Shown here: piece after piece, positions 36,606 to 50,900 of the stretch
Numbering within the stretch: the stretch's first letter is position 1
Layout: each line of letters begins with the position of its first letter
Assembly: GCA_012932295.1 (NCBI GenBank)
Contig: JAAONU010000016.1
Location: 36,735,241-36,799,240 of the forward strand
Origin: Cyclina sinensis
Taxonomy: Eukaryota; Mollusca; Bivalvia; Venerida; Veneridae
Direction of reading: 5' to 3'
DNA: 64,000 nucleotides
Notes under the pieces: model-generated
What the model was told of the DNA's origin: nothing
The model's database searches: none
Seen by the model: only the letters and a program-made list of their open reading frames with translations
Program-made: the position numbers and the translations under genes

Positions 36606-38801
36606 CTAAGGTGTCACTTCTGTAGGAAGTGAACATTTTGTAAGTGTTTGTATGTCATAAGGAAAATGCATTACTATTGATCTTTCTTCAAAGAGTTCTT
36701 GTACAAGTTTTGACTAGATATTGATGTAATACAATACTTTCTTAGTGTCTGTATGCCATAAGAAAAAGATTTGCGAGTACATGTATTTTCTTCGTTTTCA
36801 GCTATTTTTTATTTTACAGAGAATGAGTCAGTAAACACATTATACTGTCGTTTAATTTATTATATTTCCATGTCTCCATTTGAATGACATTTAAATTGTT
36901 CAGAATATTTCTTGAGTGACTGGGGTCTCTGAAATCATATTCATTATCATTCTTGTATTTAGAAAAATTAGATAATATTTTCAAATGCTTAAAATAAGGC
37001 TGGTGCCTAAACTGGATATAACATTTTTTAATTCACTTTAGCAAATGATTCACTTCAATCGTAACAACTCGGCCTTTTCCGACAACTTCGTATAAAGACC
37101 TCGTAAGTGTATGAATACACCAAATGGTAATTCGCCCTGGCTTTAATAAAAATATAAACAAACATGGCAGAACTCAAGCAGTGTTTGTCTTATGCATTAG
37201 AAAAAAAAGAAAATAAATGTTAATTTAAAGTATAAACAGGTAGAGGCTTTAAGAAATGTTTTTAATTTAGCAGACACCACCTGTATTATAAAATAGTCGA
37301 ATATGACGCCTACCACATTATTTCCGAGGTGTTCCGAATGGATTCACTTATGGTAAACTGAGAGCACATTTTCTTTCACCGCCTTCAAGCGAGTAAGGCG
37401 GCGCTGTTTAACTGATAACAATTGCTTCATCGTTTGAGAAGGAATAAGAAGTACTGTTATACATTATCTCTATTCCTAAACTAACCAAGGACGTTTATAA
37501 AAACAAGAGATAAAAAAAGACAACGAGGTTTTTATTATAGGCCTGGCACTTAATCTTATCAATGTGTAACTAATTCGTTTTTGTACGAAGCCTTGTTATC
37601 TAAGATAACCATATTTACTCTGCATGTAGATTTTGTGTCACAAAGTATTTGACGACTCTTGAAAAAGCTAATGTTGTCATTCATAATATATCACTTCATT
37701 ATTCTAGTTCAGATGCACACCAGGACTTTCTTTGGATTTCGGTCTGGCCTGAAAATTAGCCAAACTTGTTTGACAAATATTAAACAGCTGTTAACCACAA
37801 TAACTGTGGAACCTATAACAGGATAATATTTTGGAAAAGCAGTTACGCTAACTTTTAAATGCCTTAGTCAATTTTGTCTTAAATATTGTTTTTTTAGAAC
37901 AATCACTTCTAAAAAGGAAATATTCTGAATGCGCTGACACATTTTTTTTCCTGGAAAAGGTCGAGAAACTGCAATCAAACAGAGTGGACATTCATGATTA
38001 GTTTTCTTTATCTCGACAAATCCAGTACGGTGACATTTCTCTTGAATTGGTTCAGTCGTTTAAAATGCCAGTTGAATTTTATACAAGCAATCAGGCGCTC
38101 AGTCAAGGAGTTGTGTGACAAGTCTCTTGTCTGTAAGGCTAGAATTAAGTTTTGGTATCGACACTGTCGTTTTCATAAGAAGAAAGATAATACTTTATTC
38201 TATTAGCGGAAGTAAAGGTTTGAATGAGATGTTTTGATTTTCGGGACAGTAAAAGGACTGTCACAGTTGAACAATGTTAATTTTCAACTATCTTCGTCTG
38301 GAATATAAGCTATAACTGGAGTTGAGTTCTGCACTTGGCCCTGAGATGGACTCATTTACTGGCTTTTTTCATACGTAATGCTATGACCATCTGATTTTAT
38401 ACTAACGTTTCACAAAGTTTTTGTTTATTTCTTTAAATCTGGCGTTTTCATGCATGCCGATAGATGATTTACATACGAGAATAAACTTCTTGTGATGAAA
38501 TATTCTTCTAAATTTGTATACCAAAGGCGAGTTGGTCGCCAAGACTATGTAGTTCTTTATTGCATTACGCTAAACCGGATATTACAGGCATATATTCGCT
38601 TATTCATATAACATTGGCTTCCTAAAGATGTATATTATGAAAATCTAAATCTGATTAGATCCGGAATATGTACACAGAAACGTTAATCATCGGTGCGCTG
38701 GAATGTATCCGGCCTGTTCCTCAAAAACTACTTCGAATATTATCAGCAAAATTATACGATATGGGCAGATGGTTAATTGTTTATGTACGTTTATTTTTCA
38801 G
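36606..38801. other. Noncoding stretch before the KY-like gene
   Basis: No exon or repeat is recognised. It probably contains the promoter and an untranslated first exon of the KY-like gene, because a splice acceptor (TTATTTTTCAG) ends at 38801, but neither can be located by eye. Confidence 0.35.
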
Positions 38802-38845
38802 GTGTATGAAATGAACTAAAAAAAATTGTTTGGTATACTGAAAGC

Positions 38846-38989
38846 ATGGAAGCCCCAGAAACATTCCACCCGGTGAACATTCTAAAAACTACTCGAGGAT
38901 TTCCTCCACCAATACGCCTTGGTTATACCAAGTCGGAAGTCTATGGCGATCTGACTCATCTGAACTCTGTTGACGAACATGCAATAAAG
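38846..38989 (+). CDS. KY: KY-like exon 1 (coding part)
   Basis: 48 codons, MEAPETFHPVN to VDEHAIK, followed by a GTAAGA donor. A splice acceptor at 38801 suggests the exon begins at 38802, with 44 bases of leader. Its C-terminal part (YGDLTHLNSVDEHA) parallels FYDFTDRRVIESLDTHA in the exon at 62704-62910. Confidence 0.75.
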
Positions 38990-41900
38990 GTAAGATGATG
39001 TCCTTGGTAGGTCTCTGGACGAACTTTGTTCATATTTACTGGTTGACCTTCATGTGACCTTGACATTCACCATTGAATTCATTTAAAATCTTGACATCGC
39101 TGTTTAATTTCAGAGAGATCTAGATATAGTTAATTACATTAGTGATTGTGTTTGCCCTCATTCAGTTTACCCCCTTTTTTATTATCTTTCACAATAAATG
39201 TATAATTTCTCTCAATCTTTCTGAACATTATTTAAAATATCTCACAAGAAAATCTTCAGACATTTTTCCGATAGCTAGATTAAATACAATCTTTCTATTC
39301 TACTGATATAGATATTACACATACCAAGCATTTATCAAAAATGAGCACGCGACTTCGTTCCAGATTACAAACTTTATTAGATTTATTTCAACGTCTGTTT
39401 TGACTGCCAAAATGTGCAAATAGTATTGCAAAAGAAAACGATAACATCTTACTGTATTGCTATTTAACATGCGATTGTTAAACTAATCAGTTTGCAACTT
39501 GAAAGTGCAAATATTACAGACTTCTGTTTAACCGTTTCTGTATACTGATTTTTTTATTCAAGTGTGTTTGTCTAGGTTGTTACATGTCTGCATTCCCTCC
39601 ACAGGTTGTTTTAATGTTTCTACAGGAGAAAGGGATTGCAGAAAACTGTCATTATATTTTTTCATGAATATAACTTTGTCTCCATAATACTGTTTAAATC
39701 TGTGAGTCGATAGCTGTAATGAACCATTCACAGAGCACAAGGTATATATGGTTCCTTTCTCAACATTCAGGTTTTTGCCAGTCAGACTTCTTGTTACAGA
39801 AGTTCTAATCGACCCAATCGACCGATCGAAGAAGCAAATTTCTATAAATTTACAGATCGAAGCACTCCATTTCTGTTTAATATTCTCTGACCTTGACAGA
39901 GTAGCAGTTAGTTTTTTTTTGCAGTTATACAGCACCGGAAGTTGGACTAAACTGATAGCGGAAGTTCAGTACAGAAACATTTCGTAATTCACCGACTCTG
40001 GCGTACTTAAATGATAAATCACTATGGTAATCCGTTTAATACTGAAAATAAAGTACAGAAAAAAATCATGATTCGTAAAGGTAGTGAGAAGACGCAAAGA
40101 GATACAGAACGTCATGGTAATATCGGAGAGGCACAACAGATGCTATTGTAAATTTGTGACGTCATACTGTGATATCTAGCTTACTGTTAGGACTGAACTT
40201 GCACTTAAACCCATTCTGGCTATCATGATTCTCGAAAAATACCTTAAACGAACAACAGCTGTTAAAGACCTTGGCCATCAGACTCATTGTAAACAGATGA
40301 CTCATGCAAATTCTTCTTTGTTTAATGTTAGAATCCTGACTGTAGAAACTCTTTTATTCAATTCAGATTCCTAAGCTAAGTATGTTTTTTGAGGGGTTGG
40401 GGAGATTTACGTCTGTTCCAATTATTCCAGTGAGTATTGTTATCTCGAAACATCACGCAAGTTACATCGTGTAATTATTATCCTTCATAATTATATAATA
40501 TGAGAGAATAATGTACTACGCTGATTATACATTCATGACTGCAGACAGACTGTTGGTAGAGGAAAACCTCTGTTCAAGATGTGCTGAAAGATAACTGTAC
40601 ACATGATATTTGGCAGATTAATCAATGAGCTAGTTGCAAATGCAGTTACTGGCTCCTGTAAGCTTATTTTACATTAATCACAAACTACAGATAGGATTTG
40701 TCAGCAGTATTGGCATGTTTCACCTAATATGCCACTTTTGATCTGAAGAAATCATAGCTAACTCTATGGCTTGAGAAGTCTATGAACGGTTGTAGTGTAT
40801 AAAAGAGGAATCATCAATGTTTCGGTGCAAAACTATTGTATCTCCTATTTTATATGTAGTAATAATAGTTCTGTACTGATCCTTGGCATTGCATTCATGA
40901 TACAGAAATCCCATCGCAAATTGAACCAGTGTTAAAAGATATAGGCGTATTCCATCCGTGCAATAGTCCTTGTCACCCCAGATTTGAAAGGAATTGTTAA
41001 ATCTCGCTGCTGAAATGTGTGAAAACCCAATTTTTTATTCGCATTTTAAATAACAGTGGGAACGCTGGCAAAGTTTACAAATTCGTCTACCCTTTAGTAG
41101 AATATAACTGCTGTAAAACATTTCTTAGATGAATTTGCTAAGAATGTAGATCCAATATACTTAGTACTGAATAAATACTGCTGTCGAAATATCGTTGATA
41201 AAGTTCTTAGACCTCTTGTCAAAGGGTTTCTTTCTGCCTAAGTAAAATGCTAAAATAACATTACCAACAGAAACAAAGTTCTAAAATAAATTTGAAAATT
41301 AAGCTACTTAGTGACACTTAAAACTAAGTTATGAAAGTTTAACAGTTTTGATCAAATTCTTAGAATTTAACACTGCTTATTGCCAATACCGCTTAACATT
41401 GCCAAAAACAACAACAACAAGATAATGAAGAATTATAACAATTTGTTGTGATCATATGTCTTCAAACCTGTTTTTTTTTCAGGTAGCCAGTTGCAACCAT
41501 GCCAGTTTCAAAGACTTACTATGGCATCTTGTTTATAGCAGAAACTTCTTTTCCGATCTGGATAAAGCAAGGTAATTTTCCCCTGCATAGCAGTTTGTTT
41601 TGTAACTTAAAATGAGAGAGGTAGATGAAATTTGAAATGGTTTTGAAATACCGCCACAAGACTGGAATATCGGTGCTGGATTACTTCGCACAAACCGACA
41701 GTGAAGTAAACAAAATGTCAAAGCAACTAGATACCATATTTGATTGCGCTGTTAAGTTAGGTTTGTTTTAAAGTTGTATAATCTTGTTTTTTAATGTTAT
41801 GAAAAAGTCCACTGAAATAAGACCAGAGCTGTCTTATCTTTTATCATACATTACATTTTGGGGGGAAAACCCCGTGTAGTTCGCTTGATCTGACACGGAG

Positions 41901-44900
41901 TTCTGTCCAGTTAGGATATTCATATAGAAAAAACAAACAATTCTCATCTTGAACTTCAGAGTTAAAAGAAATTGCTGAACGGATTAGTGTGTGGTCTAAC
42001 ATGAAGAAAAAAACTGTTTGTACGGCCACAAATAGCATACATACCTTGACTTGAAATTAACTGAGGTATACCACGTGAGGGAATCTTTTAGTATTACATT
42101 TGGTTATAAAACCATTTTGTGTACGTTTTGTGGAACAAAACTGCTGTTTTCTCAAGGTTACAACAAGAGCAGCAGACATATTGTTTTATATTATTGTAAT
42201 AAAACTCTTGTAAAACCTAGAGTAGAGAATTCTTGGAAGGTTAGATCTTGTTTTTTATCGTTAAAAAACGTGTAATTTACGTAATGTAAAAAATACCTTC
42301 TCTGATTGTAAAGTGAGGCAGGTTTTATTGGGGGATTTTAGAGAATTTGAGGCATTGACTGCGGAATAAATATCGGTGCTTAACTGGCTTACGTCACTGC
42401 ATGATGCTGTTTTAACTTCTCGTTAATTTGCAATTTGTTCCACTCGAGATTTTATGGAAACTTCTTGCAAAGCTGGTGATAATACGAACTTTTAATAAGA
42501 GTATCTGTGTATCGTTAGAAGGAGGGTCGAGTACCACCTGTATGGAAGAAACGAATTGTTTCATGAAAAGATCAGAAAAAAACAGATCAGTTTCCTTTTG
42601 TTGTCTTTTTTCTTTTCTTTTCGTTTTTCTTTTTCCTCGTACAGGACAAGGAAGCTTATGCTTGTAGTTTTTATCATATGTTTTTGGAGCCATACCAATT
42701 AAAAGTTTAGGCGATTTTTTCAAAGTAGCGCTGTTTCAGTTGTGGTTAAGACTGACTTTGAAAAAAATACCGTTAGTTTATAAAATCCTATGTGCGGGAC
42801 AGTGCTTTTTGATAAAGTAATATTTCTTTGCTAGATATGTTTTGTTTTATAGATTATTTCATGTATTAAAGTCAAAGTCAAGTCAAGTCAATTTATTTGG
42901 CAATCGGCAAAACATTTGCCTTTGGCCATTTACAATTGTGTGCATGAAAATATGGCCAAGACAATAATATATATCTATGTACCATACAAACATAACATTA
43001 GAAATATAACATTATTTAAATTATACGTTATACCAATCAGTAAATATATTTTCAAACATTGCACCTATTTTACAATAATATGAAAGTACACTTTTATCGT
43101 ACAACTGTTACTAAGTCATAAAAATTACAAAGCATTTCTAGTTTCCATAGCCACTTTAATAAATTTTGCTAAACATAGTTGTAATTTCTTACTTTTGGCA
43201 GACATAATATTGTTGAATTTATTAATTGTAGGCCATGCTGTGTTGATTTGTAATAAACGTTTACGCAAGTCCTTGTATTTCGGACACATTAGAAGAAAAT
43301 GAAATTCTGTCTCAATTCGCCTTTGATTGCAAAAAATACAGTATCTATTTTCTCTAGGAGTATTATCATATCTACCAGTTTCTATTGCTAAGGTATGTGA
43401 GGATACTCTAAAACGTGTTAATTGTATTCTTAATAGATCACTTTCTATATTATCCAAGTACGACTCATATTCAAAGCTAGTTTTGAATTTGCTGTAATAA
43501 GACAATTTATTTGTACTTGAGATTGAAGCTAACCATTTTTGAATGTATTGGTCTCTTAATCTACGTCGTATTTGAGGAAAATATTGTACATTATTGTCAA
43601 ATGAAGTCCAAATATTCGATAAACCTAATATATCGAGTGACTGTTTTATTCTACCAGCCCAGATATTATTATATAACTGCACCTGTTCACACTGTTCTAA
43701 ATAAACATTGTTGATTGTATCACTGCATAAAAACTTCTTAATCCTAATCCAGTATTTAAATGACCGTTCAGTAGCTATGGCGGATAATGGGTACCGACCC
43801 AGTTCACCCATTATTGCTGCTATAGGAGTTTGTTTACGAACTCCAAGTATCCTTCTACAAAAATAGTTATGTATATTATCGATATCTTTATATCCATATA
43901 TTCCCCATAATTCAGAACCATACAGTAAAATAGGACTAATCATTTTGTCAAAAAGCAACAATTTTGTTTTAAGTGTAACATTAATCCTTTTGAATAAAGA
44001 AAATAAATTGTTTGTAGCTCTCAGCGCTTGTTCACTTAATGCTTTAACTGCAAATCTCAGATTTCCAGATTTAACTAATTTTACACCTAAATAACAAAAC
44101 GTGTCAACCTCTTCTAGCATTTCGTTATTTATATACCAGGTAAAATTATGATTCTGTTTTCTTTTTTCAAAAACACAAACTTTTGTTTTGTTAACATTTA
44201 TTTTAAGACCCCAACGCACTGAATATGCATGAATGTTATCGAGTTGCCTCTGTAAGCTATGTTTATCTGACGTAAAAACAACCATATCATCGGCGAATAA
44301 CAATAAATAAAAAGACAATTCATTAAGATCAGATTCAGTCAAATTGTTAAAATCTAGTGAGTTGCTTACATCGTTCGCAAATAGAATAAATAATAGGGGA
44401 GATAAAGGTTCTCCTTGTTTTAAACCAATAGCAATGTCAAAAAAGTTAGACATTTCTTGGAAACCGGTTGTAGGATTTATCCATCTAACACACGAAGATA
44501 CATTTCCATAAAGTGACTTCAAAATGGTCAAAAATTTACAACTAATACCCATATCAACTAGTTTCACCCACAATGCATCTTTCAAAATGGTGTCAAAACA
44601 ACGTTCATAATCAATAAAAGCGCAGAATAATTTACGTTTGCGTAACAACATTTTTTGAATAATTGAGTGCAATATAAAGACACAATCAATCGTGCTACGT
44701 TTATCTCTAAATCCATATTGCGAATCATCGAGTTTATTATTTTCCTCACACCACGTATTTAGTCTATTTCTCAGGCATAGTGAAAAGATTTTACCCATCG
44801 AATTCATAAGTGTAATCCCGCGATAATTTTTTGGATCATTACAATTTCCCTTTTTGTAGATCGGAACGATTACCCCTTTCGTCCATTGTACAGGGTAAGT

Positions 44901-47900
44901 CCCTGACTCATATATGCGATTAAAAATTCGTACAAGATATGGGGCAATAAAATCTTTTGAGTCAATAAATATATCTGGAGGTATATTATCGATACCAGAA
45001 CTTTTATTTCTAGAAAGGCTTGAAATGGTCTTTTTAATTTCTTCACAGTCGAATGGCTTATCTAATTGTTCTATGCTTATATTACTGATATCGTTATGGT
45101 CAAAACTATCATACATAACATAATTAGTTAGATTTGAAAAATATTGCGAAAAATCCTCTGCGGTTAAATTATTGTTGGAAATAGTATTCTGTGAATTCTT
45201 AGCACGTTTGACCTTGTTAATATATTTCCAAAAATTTCTTGGACGTTTTTTACTCATTTCATTTAATTTTTTTCTTTCTATTCGTTCATGTTCTAACCGT
45301 GCCTTTTTCTTTATTTTCGAATACTCATTTCTACTAATCATCATTTGCAATTTATTTTCATCTGTTTTGTCGGTATTAAATTTTCGTTTGTTTTTATAAA
45401 AATCGGCTTTTGCTTTTTTGCACTCTTCATTAAACCATGGTACATTTTTTTGTTTTTTGTTTTCATTTTTTTCATTTTTTGTCATATAAATAGTTTTACT
45501 ATAATTCGTATTGGCAATATTTACCAATAATTCTGAGAACGACGCTATACATTCATCCACTGAAGTTTCACCCGAGTCTAAACTCGAAACTACATTATCT
45601 AAATAACTTTCTTGTTCTAATAACATTGTATTTAATATATCTCTTTTATCACTATCATATATAATTTTATCTATTGAATGAGGTAACTTATGCATATCAT
45701 ATGCATTATCTTTTTGTGTTTTAAATGAATATTTAAGTGGACAATGATCCGAATATTCATTTATATCAAGTATTTCAAAATCTTTTAATAAATAGAAATT
45801 ATTGACATTTGTAATAAGATAATCCACAACGCTCGAGCCCGCTGTGCTACGATTAATTGAAAAACACGTACAACTGCCACTTTGAACGATTAAAACTACA
45901 ATCCACATATTCTAGATAATGCAAACATCAACGTAAATTAAAAACTCACTGTTCTATCTTCGTAAAGTCTGCCTTTATAAGCAAACTGGAGTTATAACTT
46001 AATTAACGGTTTGAAATTTTTTTGCATTTAAACATTCAGGCCAGTTGTGAATACGAACTTTTTGTTTTCTTCAAGTTTATGATTATATCAAACAAAAGTT
46101 GAATTGAGATTTGTAATCATTTTATTGGTTATAAAGTCTTTTTGTTACGAATATTACTGTGCAAACAGATAAGCTTTTAATGATTAGTGTCAAATTTGAT
46201 ATCAAAGCTGTTGTGAGCCCATCATGTCAAGGTCCGTTTCACATCATGTCTCTAGTCATTCTGCGAGTGCTTAAATACACTTGACCATCCTCCTTTTTCC
46301 TGTTATTAAGACGATGAATTTTCGCCTGGTATTTTCTTTATATTAGATTTTCTAAATATTTGCCTTTATATCGAAGAGTATAAACCCGTTCCAATTAGAA
46401 AAAATAAGTATGAATTGACTACTCCGTTGCCTTTTAAGGCAATATTTTATCTCTATGACTGATTTTCCCCCATAAACGTCATGTCAAATTTCACGTGATC
46501 TGATTCTGAGGAAATTAGCCTTTTCCGTTTTATTTATTTTTGCCAAATGAGCGAACGCGTATTAGCCAAAGCTATACAAAATGGCGGGATATATGTTTGT
46601 TCAGGAAAATGAGATCTCGAAAAGTCTGCAATATCTCGCGAGTTGGCGTCCCGGACTCTGTCATTGTCTCTGACTTTTGTTGATAGATAGAAGAAAATTT
46701 GACAGCTATATTACTTGGAAACGAATCAATAGGAAATAACGAGATACTGTGACTTCGTGTCTTTTATCAGCGTCCATCAAACTGTCCGAAAATGTTCATT
46801 TAGACGAATGACATGTCAAAGGAGACAATTTGTAAACAGAGAACCATTCCGAAGCTTTAATTTAGACCAGACATTCATAATCCTACGACAGTAAGGGTAG
46901 AGTCAGCTATCATTCACCCTGACCGAACCTTAACGCAGTAGCTTTTTGCTTTTTAATAGTCGGCACAGATACGCGACTGTTTATTGAGTGTAACTAAAAA
47001 GTGTGTAAAGGGCTAACTGTTTTGTTAATATTAAATTTCGCAACCTTCGACAGCGCCAAAAAATGAATGGTAATATCAATTTTAAAGGGGAAATAGATCG
47101 CATTTCATTAGACTTTGGATCAGGAGTGCGGCGGTTCATTACTTACCATTCATCAAATATCTAATTAAAAATGATCATTAAACAGAATTGACAGGCACAG
47201 ATGTCTTTGTACCGAGATTTGTCACGCCATTCGTTAGCGGACAAAAACGTTATCATTTTAGTTCAGTTTGTTATGGTGTAGTGCATACCTTCCTTTAACT
47301 GTATAAATACAACCTCTGACAACTGCGCCAGGGACTCGATTCTTTGGTTTAGTGGTTAGAGTGTTGGCCTTCGATGCGCTGAGATCGGAGTTCGAATGCC
47401 GCTCTGGGTTGTGTATTCCAAGATGCATTGCATCTTCCTGTTATGGACTTTCTCATATAAAAATGACGTAGAAATCTAGGTTCTAATAAGAAAATACAAA
47501 TTTCCTTTTGTATGCTGAAAATGCGGTCGTTTTTGCATTTGCTAACTAACATATATGGTCCTGATTCTGGTAGATACCAGTTTGCCTTTTTTCCGAGGAA
47601 CTTCACTTTGTTGTAAAGTTGTTTCATCCCGCCTGCGTACGATAGACCCATTAGCATCAAGCTTTCTATTATCTCAAGACAATGATTGGAAATATATTAA
47701 GAAAAAAATCCAAGTGATACTTGTAAAGGGAACATTTTATCTCAGAACCAAACATGCCACGTTTGCAGACAATTCAGAAAAAAATATGCTTTCATACCGG
47801 GGTCTTCAAATTTACATTTAGCACTTCATATCCGTGCCTGTGTTTCCGTCTTAAGTAATATTTACGATACAATAACCATTGGAATTGAAGCATTAAAGAA

Positions 47901-50900
47901 ACACTGGTGTGGTCATTGTTTCCGAAACAACAGACGGAAACCATTAACCGAAGATAAGAATGTTTGCTGTACAAATATACCAATATGTTAGGGCCGTATA
48001 CCAGTACGTTATAGCCGCTTCTGAAACAAATGCCATGTGTTCACAATTAAGGTGTTCTAGAATTATTATGGCGTAGAAGTAGTTCCATAAAATTGTTTTA
48101 ATAAAAATGGAAACATCTTGGTTAACTTAATTATTGACATAAGTTGTTGTAATTTATTTTGGAGTAAATTTGAGAAGAGATAATTGGTTGGAATGGTAAC
48201 TTCGCTTGCACTTTGCACAAAAATACTTGGCACTGCAGTCATCTGAAATAATCGTTCAAATGAAAAAGTAATGTTTAAGGTAACTTAATAATTGACATAA
48301 GTTGTTGTAAATCACTTTGAAATATATTTTGGAGAGAAATAATTGGTTGGAATGACAACTTCATTTGCAGCGTGCACATGAAGTGCCTACCTCTTGTTTT
48401 ATTTTGGGAAAGATCTTGGCTTTGTAATCGCATACATTAAACTCTTAATAACAGCAGCTTGTCTGGGACTGAATTTATGAAGAATCTTTTCTGGATATCT
48501 TTTACTCGAAATATTTGTTCGAATAACAAAATTTAATTGGAAGTAATCTAACTGTTCAAAGCGCTAAAAGAGAGGTTCTTTATCACAATTACTTTTTTAG
48601 CTCACCTGAGCATGCTCATGTGAGCTTTTAGGATCCTTGATTGTCCGGCGTCCGTCCGTCCGTCCGTCCGTCCGTCGTCCACAATTCATTCAAACGACAT
48701 CTCCTCTGAAACCACTGGGCAAAATTTAATGAAACTTGCCTAGAATGTTCCTTGCATGAAGCTCTACCAAGTTTGTTCAAATGGTTCCGGTCCATTGCAT
48801 TTCTGGGTCACAGGAGCTAAAAACAGATTTTAAAAGTTGGATCTTTAAAAATCTTCTTGTCAGAAACCACAAGGCCTGGAGCTTTGATATTTGGTATAAA
48901 GCATCATGTAGTGGACCTCTACCAAGTTTGTTCAAATTATGATCCTGGGGTCAAAAATGGCCCCGCCCCAGGGGTAACTTGTTTTACATAGAGTTATATA
49001 GGAAAAACTTTAAAAATCTTCTTGTCAGAAACCGTAAGGCGTAGAGCTAAGATATTTGGTGTGCTGCATTGTCTAGTGGACCTCTACCAAGTTTGTTCAA
49101 ATCATGGCCTCTGGGTCAAAAATGGCCCCGCCCCAGGGGTAACTTGTTTTACATAGAGTTATATAGGAAAAACTTTAAAAATCTTCTTGTCAGAAACCGT
49201 AAGGCATAGAGCTTAGATATTTGGTATGTAGCATTGTCTAGTGGACCTCTACCAAGTTTGTTCAAATTATGCCCCTGGGGTCAAATTTGGTCCCACCTTG
49301 GGGGTCATTGGTTTTACATAGGCTTATATAGGAAAAACTTCGAAAATCTTCTTGTCTGAAACCACAAGGCCCTTAGCCTTAAGATTTGGTATATAGCATT
49401 GTCTAGTGGACCTCTACCAAGTTTGTTCAAATTATACCCCTTGGGTCAAATTTGGCCCCACCCCGGGGTCATTGGTTTTACATAGGCTTATATAGCGATA
49501 ACTTTGAAAATCTTCTTGTAGAAAGAGAAGTAACATTTTCAGTCCAAATAATCTGGAAATTTGTCAGACAGGTTGTTTCTATGATTTCTAGCTCAAGTTT
49601 GAATATGGGTCATCTTGGTTCAAAAACTAGGTCACAGAGCCCAAAAATAGAAAAACCTTGTTAACACTCTAGAGGTTACATTTTCAGTCAAAATATCACG
49701 GAAATTTGTCAGAAAGGTTGTTTTAATGATTTTTAGCTCAAGTTCAAAATTGGGTCATCTGATGTCAAAAACTAGGTCACAGAGCCCAAATATGGAAAAA
49801 CCTTGTAAACACTCTAGAGGTAACATTTTCAGTCCAAATAACCTGGAATCTGTCAGAAAGGTTGTTTCAATGATTTCTAGGTTAAATTTGAATATGGGTC
49901 ATCTGAAATCAAAAACTAGGTCACAGAGCCCAAAAATAGGAAAAAAACTTGTTAACACTCTAGAAGCTACTATATAGTCCAAATATTCTGCAGATTTGTC
50001 AGAAAGGATGTTTTAATGATTTCCATCTCAGATTCGAATAAATCTCATCTGAGGTCAAAAAGTAGGTCACAGACCCCAAATATGGAAAAACCTTGTTAAG
50101 ACGAATTGAGGTAACATTTTCAGTTCAAATAACTTGAAATTTGTCAGAAAGATTATTTTAATGATTTCTAGCTCAGATTTGAATATGGGTTATCTGGGGT
50201 CAAAAACTAGGACACAGGGCCAAAAAGTAGAAAATCCTTGTTAATGCTCTAGAATTACATTTTCAGTCCAAATGTCCTTGAAATTTGTCAGAAAGGTTGT
50301 TTCAATGATTTCTAGCCCAGATTAGGATATAGGTCATCTGGGATCAAAAACTAGGTCACAGAGCCCAAATATGGAAAAACCTTGTTAACACTCTAGAGTT
50401 AAGATTTTAATTCCAAATAACCTGAAAATTTGTCAGAAAGGTTGCTTCTATGATTTCCAGCTCAACTTTGCATATGGGTCATCTGGATTAAAAAACTAGG
50501 TCACAGAGCCTTAATATCGAAAAACTTTGTAAACACTCTAGAGGCTACATTTTCAGTCCAAATGTCCTGAAAATTTGTCAGAAAGGTTGTTTTGATGATT
50601 TCTAGCTCAGGTTTGGATATGGATCATCTGGGGTCAAAAACTAGGTCACAGAGCCCAAATATGGAAAAACCTTGTTAACACTCTAGAGGCTACACTTTCA
50701 GTCCAAATAACCTTGAAATTTGTCAGAAAGATTGTTTCAATAATTTCTAGGTCAAGTTCGAATATGGGTCATCTGGGTTCAATTAACCAGGTCCATAGCA
50801 ACTTTGTTAAAAGCAGTCATATTCAGGTGAGCGATATAGGGCCATCATGGCCCTCTTGTCATAAGGTCAGTGTCGATTGATGATACTAAGCCTTTTTGTA

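Larger units (their letters stand above)
48597..50860 (+). mobile_element. Full-length pearl-like element with two internal tandem arrays
   Basis: The element starts TTAGCTCACCTGAGC with a hairpin (GCTCACCTGAGCATGCTCATGTGAGC, broken complement), followed by a (CCGT)n microsatellite (48649-48675). Next come ~165-bp core repeats (marker ACCAAGTTTG at 48921, 49086, 49251 and 49416, exactly 165 apart), then eight to nine ~145-bp units (marker CTAGGTCACAGAGCC at about 49630, 49775, 49919, 50065, 50210, 50354, 50499 and 50644). It closes with TTCAGGTGAGC, the inverted copy of GCTCACCTGA, and the hairpin GGGCCATCATGGCCC followed by TCTTGT. A microsatellite of this motif plus ~160-bp cores and subterminal inverted repeats is the published plan of bivalve pearl elements. 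There is no coding capacity. It lies in intron 2 of the KY-like gene. Confidence 0.8.

Noticed and set aside
39558..39987. Overlapping 125-codon minus and 79-codon plus frames in KY-like intron 1
   Set aside because: The two overlap each other, show no recognisable domain and have no exon borders. One may be relic repeat sequence, but I cannot support it.
42412..42723. 103-codon minus frame and 79-codon plus frame beside the LINE 3' end
   Set aside because: Lys/Arg runs come from a TTTTCTTTT-rich tract. There is no domain and they are not part of the LINE.
48597..50860. Canonical Helitron
   Set aside because: The terminal hairpin is suggestive, but the end after it reads TCTTGT rather than the CTRR expected of classical Helitrons, and no Rep/helicase coding is present. 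It was therefore called pearl-like, with only a possible rolling-circle relation.
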